From Nectonema munidae (lineage: Eukaryota > Nematomorpha > Nectonematoida > Nectonematidae): 64,000 nucleotides of DNA. Position 1 is the first letter of the stretch. Each line of letters opens with the position of its first letter. The notes under the pieces are model-generated. The model had not been told where the DNA came from, made no database searches, and was given only the letters and a program-made list of their open reading frames with translations. Of the stretch, positions 11,701-26,700 are shown piece by piece. The stretch lies in assembly GCA_030549495.1 (NCBI GenBank), contig JAUIRK010000097.1:467001-531000 (forward strand), written 5' to 3'. Position numbers and translations under genes: made by a program.

Positions 11701-14700
11701 TCGTAATTTATTTTGTAATTCTTAAAGCATCTCTCTTTTCTCCCTAAAATCTTTCTTATAAACGAATTAAAATGAAATAAAGACAAATCGCGTAAAAAAT
11801 GTTCACTAACTCCTTTTTAATTTTTTTTCAAAGGAATATTGGCTTGAAGAAAGAAATATTTTCTCATTTGCTTTCTTCATGCGATGCATACTGTGAAGAA
11901 TCTGTTTCAGAAAAAATGGCGATACGCACATTCTACACTTCGATGCTTCAACAAATTCACTTTCACTATATATTGAAGGATGCTTCTATATCACGCAAGA
12001 GTACCGCCTTTATTTCATTTTAATTTTTTAACGAGATATTCCTGGTCTAAATCAGAGCTTCTCATCAATGCGCGCAGGAAGCAAAATATTTAATGAGAGA
12101 CTTGCTGTTGGGCTTGTCCAACAAGGCCTATTATGTCTGGCTCCGTTTTAGACACAACAAAGCGAATATCACTTCCAACATCAAAACGATTTCTAGGCTC
12201 CGTTTTAATGCTCGCAATTGAAAATCCATATTCTCACTGGTATGTTGTGGCAAATTAAATAAATATCATGGATGCTTTTTGCATGAAATCTTTAACGATG
12301 ACAGGAAGCTCAATTCTTAGAGTCTGTAACTGCCCATCCAAGAGAGGAAATGAAGTAGTTGATGTTGTTGTTGTTAGCCTCTAGACAAAACAAAGCTTTG
12401 TTTAAACTGAGAAAGTATTTCCATAAAAGCAAATGCTCTCAGGGAAAAGTGTAGAATTTTGTTACACTTTCGCAGCAGCAGCGATAAACCAGTGTAATTT
12501 CAGCCAACCCGCAAAAATCCACCATAATGTACTGCTGGCTTTTTTGCAGGCTTTTACATATGGCTTGATATATGCTAGATTCGTGCCAACCAGACTTCCA
12601 TTCTATCATACAATCCAGCAAGTTTGCCTTGAAAGCCATTGACTGTTACATCAGGACCTTGTAAAGATTGATTCATTTCTTTTAGTCGACCGAATATATC
12701 GGCTAAGTAATCAAACAATGACAAATTCCTCATTGCCAAAGGGGCCATGGAGATTGCTTTCTTTGTTTTGTTTTTACCTCAGCCCTAAGTTCATATGGCC
12801 GAGACAGGCATTTTCCTCTACATAACCAACGAACGTTTGTGTAATACAGAAGTCCAACATCTTTTGCTCCCATTTCATCTGCCAGAAGTTGGAAAAGTCT
12901 ATGGTTTTTAGCTTTTGAATCAAATTAATTACTTTAACTGCGATGTCTACAACTTCCAGCAAACGAGGCGGGAGAGTTCTTGAAGCAAGAAGATATCGGT
13001 GCAGCGAACAGTGAGAAAAAGTAATATGGGACAATTTGTTTTTCACAAGCGTGACAAACCCTCCTCTACCGCCGATCATTGCTGGGGCACCATCAGTACA
13101 AACGTGTTTAAAATTCTGCCAGTTAAGTCCGTTAGCTTGTAAAAATGAGTCCACAATACCTTTAATATCTGTCGCTTTTGTTGTGGCTGTAGTGTATTGC
13201 AGAACAAAATTCTTCTTTAATCTTTCCCTCTCTCTCTCGTAGCTATCAAAGGCAATCAACTGGCTCTCCAAGGCAATGTCGGTAGTCTCGTCTAATTGAG
13301 TGTTAGCTTGAAATCTCTTTTGCTTGATTTCAGAGCAAACCTGGGCGCACACATCGACAGGGTTCTAAGAAAAAACCCCCTGGAAATAATCCCCTAGAGG
13401 TACCTGTGTTATATTGTTTGTTGCCGAACAAATCAGAGACAACATATTTATTTTTACTAAAGAAAGTGCAAAATATAACTAACAATAAAAGTATTTGGAA
13501 TATGTATGCAAGAGTTCAGGAAGACCTACCAAAAACTAATAACGCTGTTGAAGGATGGCATCGAAGTTTCGCATCACTAGTTGGTTGTTCACATCCCAAT
13601 ATTTTTGCCTTTTTAAGATGCATTCAAAAAGAGCAGGCGATACAAGAAACATTTGTGACACAATTCTTTGCAGGTCATCCTCCAATCAAACAAAAAAAGA
13701 AATACAAAGACTCGAATAATCGTATTAAAAATATCGTGGAAGACATAGAAAGTAGATCAATTTTATGTTTTCTAAAAAGTATTGCTTTTAATCTAAGTTT
13801 TTGAGTTTTACAGTCATATATAATACAGTTTATTTTTTACCATAAAATAAAATTTTGATCTTCTAATGTTACTTTTTGTTATTTTAAGTTATCTATATTA
13901 CAAGTCTCATAACAATGAATAATTCTATCCATCTAAGTTTTTTCAATGGAAGGATTTTTTCCACGGGGGATTTTTTCCTTGGGGGATTTTTTCCTCGGGG
14001 GTTTTTTTCCTCCGGGGGGTTTTTTCCGTCCACCCATCGACAGCTATGTAGTCAATTCTCCGTCGAATTTTATCGTTGGAAAGCTGAACTTGCTAAATAT
14101 TTTTTTGCTTCCGGCCCAATCATCAACGCCGTCATTTTTTTACACATGGTTTTATAATGTTCTCAGCAATGGTGTGAGGCTTTTTGTACTTAGCAATTTG
14201 ATACGCCACTTCGTAGCTTGATTGAAGAGCAGGTTTTTCTTCTGGCCTAAACGCATATTTTGGAAGGGTCGCTTTACGATCAAAGCGTAATCGTTTTGCA
14301 CTCAAAGCGTTTATTGTCTTCTTTTCTTTCAGGATGCATTTTATCATGATGGTTTAAAAGTTTGGAACGACGTAGTGATGCATTAGGCATAACAGCCGAG
14401 CAGTGCAGACATTACGCCCAGTTCATCACGACTAACATTTGTGAAATCCTTAATCTAAACCCACATTTTAATTCTGTGTGTGGGCCTGACCTCTTTTTTT
14501 CTTTTGATGCTCTTAAAATATTTTTTATTGAAAATAATAAATTATAAAAAATTACCAACTAAACCTTAAATTTTTTTACATAAATTTTTCGTTAAAAAAC
14601 TAATTTCTAAGATTTTATTAAGAGAGAAGAAATTATGCCTATTTTGACTAAATAAACAACTATAAAAGAGCTTTGAAATACATGCCAAACAAACACTTGA

Positions 14701-17700
14701 TGGCCATTTTTTTTATAATTTCAATTTCTTTTGTATAAACTCTTTCTATAAACGCGCTTAAAATAGTTATTTGAGAGATACTTTTTTTTACATTTATTAC
14801 TTTATAAGGTTAATTTATTGTTTTACTTGGTATTGAAGAAGACTGATTTTTAACTTTGGTAGATGTGCTTTGATGTTTATGCTTGGAAGACTACATTATA
14901 AAATATAAACAGTTTGGATTTTTGCCCATTTTAAGAATTAAATCTTTTCATTTTTGCCACCAGGTTTTAGGGTAGATCTGTAAATTTGATAGAAATACTT
15001 GACTTGTAAAATAGGGTTGCCTTTGAAAAATAATTTGTTCTGGATTATTTTCTTCTATGAAAAACATGAAAAATCCTCAAAGAACTATACATTAAGTGAA
15101 TCGCATCTTACTAGCATTCTCAGGAATACAAGCAGTAAAATATGAACAAAAGTCAGGAATTATTAAATTCTGAAAGAAAAGGAAAGTGAGAAATTTAAGC
15201 TTTTCAAAAATTAAAATGACCATCGTTGTAGCCCAGCAAAGGTGCTTAAAACTTAAAATGGACTCATGAGGCAAAAACATGTGATATCTCTCTGTCATAG
15301 ACGTTGCCTCGAATTTCAAAAATTAATAAGAACTTCTATATTCTACTTGTAAAGAAATTTCAAAAAATCTTTAACTGTTCAAGGGTTTTGTTTTCTTTAG
15401 GAATGGAAATCATAAAATTACTACATAATCAGTATCCCATTTTGTGAGCATGATTTATTTATTTCTCGTTCAGTTATGATGATTATGATAATATTCATGA
15501 TAATGATGATTATGCTGATGTTTTATCTTATCTCTTATTTACTTTTGAAGGTTTAGGCCAGGGAGTGACTGATATCATTGGTGTTATCAGCACTCACTTG
15601 AAATGGCTATCTTCTTTCTCATTCTGCTTTTCCGATGAACAAACGGTGCTATCCCTCTTCACATCCGCCTATGAGTGCTTGGTTGCCTCTCTTTCCGCCT
15701 TTTTGAATGCCTGCCTGTCCCACTCTTCAAACAGTGAAGATCATATTCGTTCATATTGCGCTCTAAGAGAAAGGGTTTTGGATGAGATTGTGATTAAAAA
15801 TATCATACCTTTGATCAAGCCATCATCCCTTGGAGAAGAAAATGCAAAAGGTATGCTGCCATTTTTTTTTTGATGCAGATTGAATGTGTGAATGATTTCG
15901 TTTGCGCAAACCCTCAAATAATGTTTTTTACTCCTTTTTTTGTTGTTTAACTTGATCGCAAAGTAAGTAAAAAATTAATCATTAAGAATCTGGTCTAATG
16001 CATCCGAAATATGATTTTCGCGGAATAAAAAATGTTATGTGTGAAGCAATATTTAAAATATAGGGTTGATAGACCTAAAATAGCTATGAAGTGGAAAGTG
16101 ATGACAAATTATCCCTTTTCCTCATTGTATCACAAACAAGTCTTGTTTGGCCATAGCGTATATGTTTAAAATTAAACAACCTTGTTTGCCTTTTGAGCGA
16201 AATGGAAATTTTGACTCAAAATCTAAATATTCACCGGATAAAATTATTTTTTAAAATAAACTGCTTCTAGAACTGAACGTGTTTTAAACGTTTATATCAA
16301 GCACTTCCTTGAATACATCCAAAAGCATCGATGCTAGCAGAAAGAGCATTTTCTAATGCTGGTTTGTTTTCCACTAATGTTTCTTTTTCGCTCGCTTCCT
16401 GAATATTACAAGCTATTAATTTCTGCATGCTTATTTTAAGAGACAATATGGTAGACATAAATAAAACCATCCTTTTAATTCATCTCATATTAAAGCATAA
16501 CCTATCATTTAATATTTTTTCCGCGAATGTTTAAGATAAAATTAAAAAAATTTTAAAATCAAGTTAAATTTTAAATATTTGAAAATATGAGAATAAATTT
16601 CTCCGAGTTTTTACAAGCCATAATCCGAAATCCGGTATTGCAAGGATCTGATTTCAGAAAATTTTCTTATTCATTCAATTATCTTCATTATAAAAGAATT
16701 GGGTTTCGCATAAATACGACTTATTCAGAATTTTTTAATCATTTTTGTTTTTTATTCCTTATACACACATCTATATAAATAATATATATATCTTGTCGTT
16801 TTGTTTAAAAATTAGAATTTTTGGATAAAGTCTCACTCATGTTTTATTCCCTGATTTCAAAGCTAGAGAAGTTTGAAAGGTGGGAGTCAATTGAAAGCAT
16901 TCTCATTAAATTTATCCAGCATCAGCCCGACTTCTCCTCAAGTCTGCCGAGGAGAGAAGGTTTCATTGAAAAGTGGGCTGTTTTGAAATTTCGCGTCAAA
17001 AAAGCTACACGTATCATCAATCTTTCTTCTTTTCAATTAACTTTTTTGTCAATATTTCAATCCTTTTCTTTCTTACAAATAAGTGCGTGGATGGGAATGA
17101 TACGCCTCCAGTCACACTTTATTTTCTGCGCGCCATAAGTGCAAACTCGTAACTACCCCTCTGATATATAAATTTATTTAACTGCATCATTTGTCCTTTT
17201 TTCCTAAGAAAATTTCAAAGGCTTCTGCAAATTATGTGGGTAGATGACTTTTGAATTCCTCATTTTAACAAATTATTGATATAAAAATTAATTGATGTAC
17301 CGTTTCATTCCAAATCCCCGTTATAACCGCATACATACACCAATGTACAAACATCATTCACAAAAAGCGTGCTTACAAATTCTAGGTATAAAATACACAA
17401 ACTCTTCTCAATACCGCATCCCATGTAATACACTCATTCGTAATACTCCATACCACATTAACAACACCCCTTTGTTCTTCATCACGAATATCTCAATTTC
17501 ATCGCCTATTTAGATTCTTGGAAAAGAGCGTAGTGGTCGAAAATTTTCCCTTTCTTCGTTTTGTAAAGTCCAGTTTTTAACGACTACATTTGTTCTTTTT
17601 AAAATGTGTTCTCTATTTTCTTTCCTCTATGAAAATTAACTTTGAATAGCTGCCTTTTTTGCGAAAATCTAACCTTTACTTTTATACACATTTTAAGCAA

Positions 17701-20700
17701 TCGAGTTGCTAAGGGTTTAGTTGTCAAATAAGATCAAAAATTGAGCAACTGGCTTAGCACCCCTTAAATCTCATATGGATCTCCTGATAATTTTTCTGGA
17801 ATTGTAAATATCCACTTCATTTCTCCTTTTCTCAAGAAATGTGACTCATTTTGAGTGGGTAAAAGTATCTTTTATGGTAAAAATACTACTAAAATTTAAG
17901 CAGATTAAAAATCCATCCATCAGAGTTGATTTTGTCATCTGCTACCAGCTCTCACTATCGAATTCATCTTCTGTCTCAAAGTCATTAAAAAACTGTTTTC
18001 ATGACTTTCTCTTGTACTATCGAAGTTGCTGTAGTAGTTGATGATAGATCAAGTTGGACGGGTATGCGGCGAATCGTCGCACAGGACTAATCGTAGCACG
18101 CTTGCTACAATCAATGGGCTCTCTCTAACACTTTGATCCTGCCGCCTTTTTAATCGTAGCACGCTACAATCAATGGGCCCTCTCTAACACTTTGATCCTG
18201 CCTCCTTTTCTTCATTTTGCAAGCACGCATGTTGAACAAGGACATTTTTCCTCATCATCACCGTTTTCTAGGCAAGCAAGTGCAGTTGCAAGCACATATG
18301 ATGTCATATTTACTAAGTGAGCGATGAACTTTAACTCGTTGCATAACCCAACGCATTTTTCTCGCTCAATGCCATAAAATTATATCAATTAAGCCTCTCA
18401 GATTTATTTTTCCAAACCTCTCATATTTAATTTTTTTATTTTTCGATGATGTTAAATTAATTGAAAATTTAGATAAATCTATAATTGTTTGATAGTTTTT
18501 TATTAGTCATATAATAATTAGATGTGAATTTTCAATTTAACTTTGCATTTTGGATAAGCTTTTGAATATTGTTTTATTATTTTTTTAAACTATTTTTAGA
18601 TTATAATTTAACTATTTTTTTTAAACGAGGAACTTGTTTATTTTAGTTGATATAAAAAATATAACAAAAACCATTAGACAAATAAATTAATAATTATTTT
18701 CATGAAGTTTTAAAATGTAAAGTCTTTTTATATACTTTCAATACTTTTTTAAACAAGGTAGTTCCTTTATAATTCTTTGACGTTATTTATAATATTACCG
18801 CCTCAAAGCCAGTTATTTCCAATGAGCTAGTCCCTCAAGGGTTAATATTTGAAAAAATCCTGTTTTCTTGTTTTATTAATGACTTTCATAACATGAAAAA
18901 ATTCAAGTCGTACATGATAACTTTTATCAATATAAAAAACTAAGTATAATTGAATAACTAAGTCAATATAAAAGACTAATTTTATGATTGTTTCAAATAA
19001 AAAAAGATTTTTAGAAATCATTATTAAGTTCAAGAATGGATTCCAGATAAATATTTATGTTTTACTATATTAAACACTTTTTTTTACAACATAGCTATAT
19101 TAACTAGGTATACTCAGATCTAAAATGAATAAAAGTCATCATCTTTCACATTAAAAAGAATATATTTTTACTAGCTGGTCCTGTGGTCGTTTCTCGATTC
19201 GTTAAACATAGGATCATTGGTGGTGTGTATTATGATCTGAGGGTAGGTTTAATCATGTCATAATTATGTCACTCCATCGGATTAGAATGGTTTTGTAAGC
19301 GTATGATGTGCATTGACAATCCATTATGTAATAAGGAATTCTTTTCTCACTAGCAGTAATATCACTGTCTCCACGATACCAATTTTCTATTATTCTTATC
19401 ATCATTAAGACAGTCAAAGTACTCCTGATTATTCACTGTTTTGAGGGCTTCAGCATAGCCGCCATCTACAGATTTCCATATATCTGTTATGCCGAGTACA
19501 CCGAACCAAGGGATTCCTCCAAGTTCCTAAAGCTTCGATATGTCCCTCAAGATTATCAATAATTAAAACAAAATTCCCAATATCCCTGACTGCTGGTTCG
19601 AAGATCTTTTTACGCCACTTGAGACAAAAGTGCGTGTCCTGCCATTCATTTATTTGAAAGTATTCATTGTCATTTTTGCCCCAAAATGCTTTCTTAACTG
19701 AATTTAACCTTTTATCTTGTCCTCTGAAGATGATTTCCAGAGTTGGTTGTTGGCCATTTGGTCGGAAGCAGACATTCAATGTACACAATTGTTTGCTATC
19801 TTCGGTGTTTAGTTGGGACACCTCATAAGTTGTAGTGTCACTCTGGCAAAAGGACGAAGACTGGTTTACATCAAAATGTAATAGATGCAAATACCGGCCC
19901 CCTTTTCATCATAGTTTAGATCTCGTAGAGTTGAGTGCCATTTCTCAATTATACTTTGAAAAGGTTCGTTTGGGATCCTTTTATTACTTTGAATTGTTCT
20001 CCGTTTCGACATGGAGACATTTTGATCTTGCATCATTAAACGTCACCAAAAGATCTTTGAACAATGCCCGGTACTGTGTCGATGGTCAAATCTTAAAAAG
20101 CTCCTTCTTTTGCTCATCTGTGGATTCTTGTTAGATATTTTCTCTGTTCTTCATCTACCTTAAGATTTTGGTCTTGTCATTGGTAAAGCTTTTGCAAACA
20201 GTTACTAACTAAGATGTGAGCATCCCCTCTTTTTTCCTTCTTTCTTTCGAATCACATCAGCCTTAAATAAAGCATCATGCTTAATTCGCTTTCGATTGGA
20301 ATTTGGCCCTTCACAAGATAAATCAATCACAACACTGGTCATAGAACCTCCAAGCGGTTAGTAAGTCTGTTGCAACAATGCAAGGTGAAGAGTCTACAAC
20401 GACAGAAATTGTAACGGAAGTGGAATCTGTAATGGCCGAAATAGCTGTGGATGTAGCGTTAGTATGAACTTCAGCCTATGTATTATCTGTAGATATTCTA
20501 GAAGGAGCTCTATGGAACACAGAAACAGAGGTGGTAGACTTGCAATCTTGAGGTTACATGGCCTCCTTCTTCCATGTAGGCGCATAATAAGTTAGAAGTT
20601 TGATAGAACTGCCTGTGCTTTCTTCAAGAGTGAACAAAAGTGTTGCTAACATCGTGTATACTTACAAAGGTAATTGCTTGAGTGAGTTGATTTTACTATA

Positions 20701-23700
20701 AGTGCATTTTAATTCCCGCTTAAAATTTCTTTAACTTCTGAGAAAAACTTAAGTTGAATTACAAGTTACTTCGTTTTTATATCCCGAAACTCAATTTATC
20801 AGTGCAACGGTTTTTGGACTATCTAAGATTACATGTTTTGTGCAAAGTTGAAAATCTTTAGAAGCGGAATCAAAAGTTCTATCGCAAAAAGAATGTAACT
20901 TAGTTTAAAACAAATCTAGCCTTTTTGAAAGAATATAAATCCTAATATCAAGACTGTTGCCTTTATGTGCCAAAAATTTCTTTCCTTTTGAAATTAGTCT
21001 TTATTCTTCTCTCTATATGTCTCTTTTTTGCGCTTTTCAATGTCGCTGCAACATTCGTGGTAGTGTTTCCTTTTTGATAGAGATCCTGTAACATCCTGTG
21101 AAAAATGGGCAATTGCATCCTGAATGACAGATGATGTGCACTTGTCTTATGACTTTGTGCTTTTCTTGATTCCGTCAATTGCTTTATTGCGATTTATCTG
21201 GCAGGGCATAAAGGGTTCTCCTATTCTGTCATTTATTGTCTTCTACAACGCAATACCTTCTCTTCTTTTCTCTCATCTCCCATATAATTTGTATCCAATA
21301 GTTCTACTGATCACATATGTGCACCGTTGGTACGCTTGTTTTTTACTTCTTTTCTACCTAGTAACGCCATTTATAACTAAAGCAAAATAAAATATACTTA
21401 TTATTAGTGTATAACAGGCCTACTCAACTATTATAAGCAAAGGGCCAGTTAGACAAGTTTCAATGTGTGCATAGGTCCAAAATTTTTATTACATGAAATA
21501 AAGAAAATAAAACAACCATTTCAGAAAAGGATAATAAAATTATAATTTCATTAACAAATCAATATTCATTTAATAATAAATAATGATTGAGATTCTTAAT
21601 AATAATGTTCGCCTGGGGTCCAACTATAACACTCAAAAGGTCCAAATTCGGACAGCGGGCCGCCAATTGAGTACCTCTGGTGTATAATATATAGGATCCC
21701 TAATTTTTAACAAAGGCCTCTCTATGATCACTTTTAAAATAATGAAATGATTTATCGAAATAGAGGTAATAAAATTCTTCTTTTTGTTAAATCGCTTCAT
21801 CCTTCTTCATTTTCTACACTTCTTTTTTTATCTTCTTTTGATTAGCATTTTGTTTACGTTCTTTCTCTTATCCTTGCAATTTTGTAATTTTCATTTCCAT
21901 TTCTTTCATCTTGTAACCCTACTTTTTTACTGTCTTTGGCTTTTTAAAAAATGCATTGCATCTTGCAATTATGAAATATGAACGATATTTCAAAGACACA
22001 TTCAAAAATATGATACGAAAATACATCGCCCTACACTTCCCTTTAAAATTTAAATTATTTATCAATAAGAAGTTCGTTATTTAAATTTGTTCAATATTTA
22101 GTTAATTAGTTTGTAAGTTAGGCAGTAAACAAGTTTCCTAATTACTTAGTTTTAGTTAAAATTACATAAAAAATTTACATGTCTTACTTTTAATAGAAAA
22201 CAAGCATTTCTTTACTTTTTTTTTGGTTTTATTCATATAAGCGGCTTGTAGGCCAATTGAATTTTTTCCCAACTATAAATATGCAATGTCTTTCTTTTTA
22301 AATTCCTTATTAAATTCTTTTTTATATGTTTAGTGGTGTATTCCAATTTTATTTTATCAATTAATAAATCTTCTTCTTCTTACTTCTCACTTTTTTTCGC
22401 AAATAGCTCCCATATTCACAATCAGCATAATAATCATGTAAATAGCTTGGATGAGGTTTTCAATTCCACGTGCTCTTGGAAGAAAAAATGTTTTTTAAAC
22501 GGAGCAAGAATGCAAATATACTTTGTATATCATGGAAACATATAAGTTGGGTGTTTCTAATGCTGTCCTCATAGTAGGTTTCGTTCCTCAAGGTCTCAGA
22601 TATCTTTTTTAGCCGTATTCCTATAGAACGACTGAGTCTATTCAATAAAAACGGGAAATACCTATTTTTTATGTTTCAAAAACAAATTCTTTTATTCTCC
22701 ATTCCAAAACAATCAATACAATTCCTTTGTCCTGAATCAATCAATGAATAAGAATTACTTTTCTTTAACATTTGATCTATGGGATACTCGTCATAGACTC
22801 GTAAATCATGTTTCTCTCTCTCTCTCCCATATCCTCTTAAAATTGTTTTACCTCGAAGTATAAATACAAATAATATATCCTAAATTGATCTAAATGTATT
22901 TGATCGATCCCTCAACCTTTACCTTCATTAAGAAGTGAGACGAGTAGAAGTTACATTTGTTCATTCAAAAGCTCTTTTACTTCTTCGCATCTGATATTTT
23001 GTGAATTTATTTTAGAAATCTTCAATCAATCATCCTGTCTGAATCTACTCAAAGCTGCCAATTTAAACATTTCTCGCGACAGCATCTTGCACATGCTTAG
23101 AAGAGAATTGTTGCTTGTTGAAGGTGTGTTTGATATGTCTCCTCCACAGCGGGATTCTCTGGTTTTGCTCACTAAATTTTTTTTACTTCATTATCATGCG
23201 TTCAATTTTTATTCGCCCTCTTCACTACTTCACCCACCATGATCAACATGATCTAACTTACCCTTTTTCTATGGTGATAGGTTTAATATGCTGAAGCTTT
23301 AAACGTTCGTAGTATCAACGATGAGTTAAGTGTAGTGCCACCAAACCCACATAGCACCCTCCGTATGGTACTCGTAGTTCGATGAATATGCTTTCGCTTA
23401 TGACTAAAAGTTTCTTAACCCGTTAACGACCAGAATAATCAGACGATATCTAATGTAAAGCAGAAGATTTGTATTAAAGAGCTTTGATAAACGCAGACGA
23501 TTTTATTTTTGTAAAGTCGACATGGGCGTTAACGGGTTAAAGTAGTTTACCTTTTCTCATGGTTTTTGAAATCATCTTCACAATCATCATTAACATAGGC
23601 CTTTTTCTATTATATTATTATTATTATTATTATTATCATCATCATTAAAATGATCTTTTTTAATCATCAACGAAAACCTATTTCTTATTCTCCATCATTA

Positions 23701-26700
23701 TCATATCTATTTTCTTATTCATCATTCCTACCACATCATTATGGTCAATGGTGCTCAGGCAGTCTATTTACAGATACCCTGCCTACGAACAATTTGCATG
23801 TTGGACCTTGTGCTTGATGAATGATTGTCCTAAAACTTTTTTCAACTTTCAAATTTTTTTTAAATGAAGTAGTATCGTACTGCGAAACGTAATTTGAAGT
23901 AATACATTATTTTTTTGGAGCATAACCAGTGCTGGTCCATGGGCCAACGGTTGATGAAAACTAAACTACAATGATCGACTAGGAATCCAATGTCCATTTT
24001 TAACTGACATTAACATTTTTTGATTTTATGGTACTTTTATATCTGATTACTTAATCTCGCTGGCTTCCTGCGATGAAATGGGTTAATCATCCTTATTAAA
24101 ATTATGCCTACATCATACATTTGGATTGTAAATTAATTTTTTCTAACCTTTTTCTATCTTTGACTTTTAGGATGAATCTCTGCTAATTGCTAAACACATC
24201 TTGAAATGCGTTAAAGGAGATAGTGATACCCTTCAAATCCTCAATCATATTGCTTGGATCAAATTTAAGTTCTTATCTGATGAAAAGTATCTTCAACTCC
24301 TTTCTCAAGATGAAAATCATAACAAGTTTGTGTTTTAAATACCTAAACGTTTGTCTCCATTTTTAACTTTAACTATTCTTTATTCTAAAAAACTTTTTAC
24401 GGATCAGCACAAAAAAGGAGAGCTATTGATAAATCGCTTTCTACTTCATTGGTTGCACTCAAAAATAGGGTTTGCAAACAATCTAATACTAGCAGTAGTT
24501 TGAACCAATGGACAGGCGTTTAGCTGGTAATTTTTAGGCAAATGGTTAAATAGTATTTTATAATTTTAAAGAATATACGGCATTTCCTTTAGAAATAAGG
24601 TTGATTCCTGGAATGAGCGCCGAAAAATGAGTCCTCGTCTCAAAAGAATGATTGGAAGTCGTGTGTGGTGTTCATTAAATGAAGAAAAAAAATTAAAAAA
24701 TTAAACAATTAATTAAGATTTTCTTATAATTTGCTTCCCAAATTTGACGAAATACATGTTTTGGAAAAATACTCCTTTTTTCTCACGTCCTAAAAAATGA
24801 GTGTTCCAGCCTTTTTCAAGGAAATACGTGGTATTTAAGTGAATGAATTCAAGAATAAGCACATGCGTTCTATCTCAGATTATAAAAATTAATACTTAAT
24901 TTTATGACTTTTAGAAAGACAAGAGATCATTAGTCGAAATGTGTTTTGAGACAGTGACACTTTTGTATTTAATGTTTTCTAATCGTTCATCATTCTTTGA
25001 ACGAATTATTTATTAAAGACCAATTTCAAAACACTTTTAGTTTTTTTCTCCGAAAAACGAAGGATTATGCCGACAGTGTCTTGGCAAAGTTGAACTCAAT
25101 TCCAAAACATAGTCTTCAAGATCTTGAAACTGCTCAGTCCATTCATCTTCTCTCCTACTTTCTCAAATATTTTGCCTACTCTGTCAAAGTAATTTATCGT
25201 TTTATTCGTTAATTTATATCCGCGTCTTATTTTGTCACTCATTTTTCTACTTTATTTTATTGGTTAAAGTAAATATGCATATATTCTTTATCTTTTTTTT
25301 AATTGGTTAACCCACTAGAGACAAAGATCGATATAAAAGGACTTTTTTATGTTTATTTCGCTTGAGAGTATATTTCATGAAATAACATGAACATATTTGT
25401 TAAAGATCAGTTAATTTTAAAATTAAACTTCAAGGAACATTTTTAAATAAATATAATAGCTACATGATGAGTTTGGTAAAAAATATTCTAAAAGTAATTT
25501 ATTTTTTTGAAATAATTATGCCATGTTTGAAATCGCTAATTGAGTTTTATTTGAATTGTTTTATAATATTAAAAGGAAAAAAAATTTAGATCTGTTACTT
25601 ATTATTTTTTTACGATGAAATCAAATATTTTGAAATGTGTTGACGTTGTACAAAGTAAAAAAAATCGACATACATATTATTTATGACTCTATCAATTTAA
25701 AAATAATATGACATTATGATTATTGTTTTTCATAAAAAAAGAATTGTTTAAGTCATATTTGCTATATTCAAATATGGCAATTTAAAGAATGTTTGTATTG
25801 CATGTATATTGAAGAAAAGAGTATTTCCTTGCTCCAGTAAATCCATCTAGCACAGGAGTTAGCAAAAGCGTCGATGCTAACCCATCGAAGTCGTTAGCAT
25901 TATTCTATGGGTCTTTAACTTCAAAAGGCTACTTTGGGGTCGTTGTTAAAAATCATCCAACCCTTCATGTTGGAATTTTTCACTACCTATCTAGTAGAAA
26001 GAAAATAACATAAAAAAATCACGTGCCTGGTATTTCCTTTATCATCATATACTAACAAGCTCATCCTTCTGATCGAATGTTTCTCAAATAAATATTATAA
26101 TTTTGTTTTAAATTTACTGTTCAAACAAATCTCTTTCTTTGTGTCAACATTTGTTACTTATTAGAGGCGGATAAAGTTTTTGATTTCTATTTTCAATGCT
26201 CTAATCATACTCTTCATTATTAAGGGGTGGGTGAGCGGCTTTTTTTGGCAATGCAAATACTTAAAATAATTTTGAGATTATTTAACACTTGAGCGCCATC
26301 TTAGCTGATTAGGTATTTCTAAATCAGAAGTGATTAAGTGCATCAATTAAAATGGAAGAAGGCAACGATGTGTGTTGTGTCTGATCTAGTAAATGTATAT
26401 TTTGGACAATATGTACATAAATGCATGATTCTATTTGTAACAAAATTTGCTGTAGCTACTATTGAGCTAGATTAAGTATTATCTTTCGTTTTCTTGTCTG
26501 GTCGACGTACTTAAGAAACACTGCAGTCTCTTTTTGTTTTTTTGCCCGCGTTCTTTATTTCTTTTCCAATACTGCATTTTTTTAAAGCATTCGCTTCCGT
26601 TTTTCGTAATTTCCTTTTCTGATTTATTGTTTCGATTGGGCTTTGACAGGCGGTTGTTATTTCAGACATAGAAACAAATATGCTGTTTAAATCCAAGTCT

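Larger units (their letters stand above)
12045..14480 (-). mobile_element. BED-finger hAT transposon (Buster/ZBED5-like), invaded and decayed
   Basis: One terminus, CAGAGCTTCTCATCAATG, is at 12053 with flank GTCTAAAT (12045-12052). The far end was not found. On the minus strand, from high to low coordinates, it codes for a BED zinc finger (C-L-H-C at 14400-14411, then HHDKMH near 14350), a VAYQIAKYKKPHTIAENIIKPC motif near 14200, the RNase-H core at 12774-13352 with QLDETTDIA, CTDGAPAMIGG and HCSLHRYLLAS, and the hATC tail at about 12090-12290 (IKTEPRNRF, stop at 12090). Frame changes and stops break it up. A MULE splits it at 13361-14034 and a hairpin-rich repeat sits at 12364-12527. It lies in a separase intron. 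Confidence 0.88.

Noticed and set aside
13946-14034. GGGGGATTTTTTCC array as a free minisatellite or CRISPR-like array
   Set aside because: It ends exactly at a MULE terminus flanked by a target duplication, and there are no regular spacers.
17292-17513. Open segment rich in Tyr, His, Ile and Asn as an exon
   Set aside because: Low-complexity CATACA-type composition, no acceptor or donor in consistent phase.
22336-22460. Open segment with AG and GT borders considered as a separase exon
   Set aside because: The exons at 17837 and 23016 already join in phase, the sequence is Ser/Asn low complexity, and no homology was recognisable.
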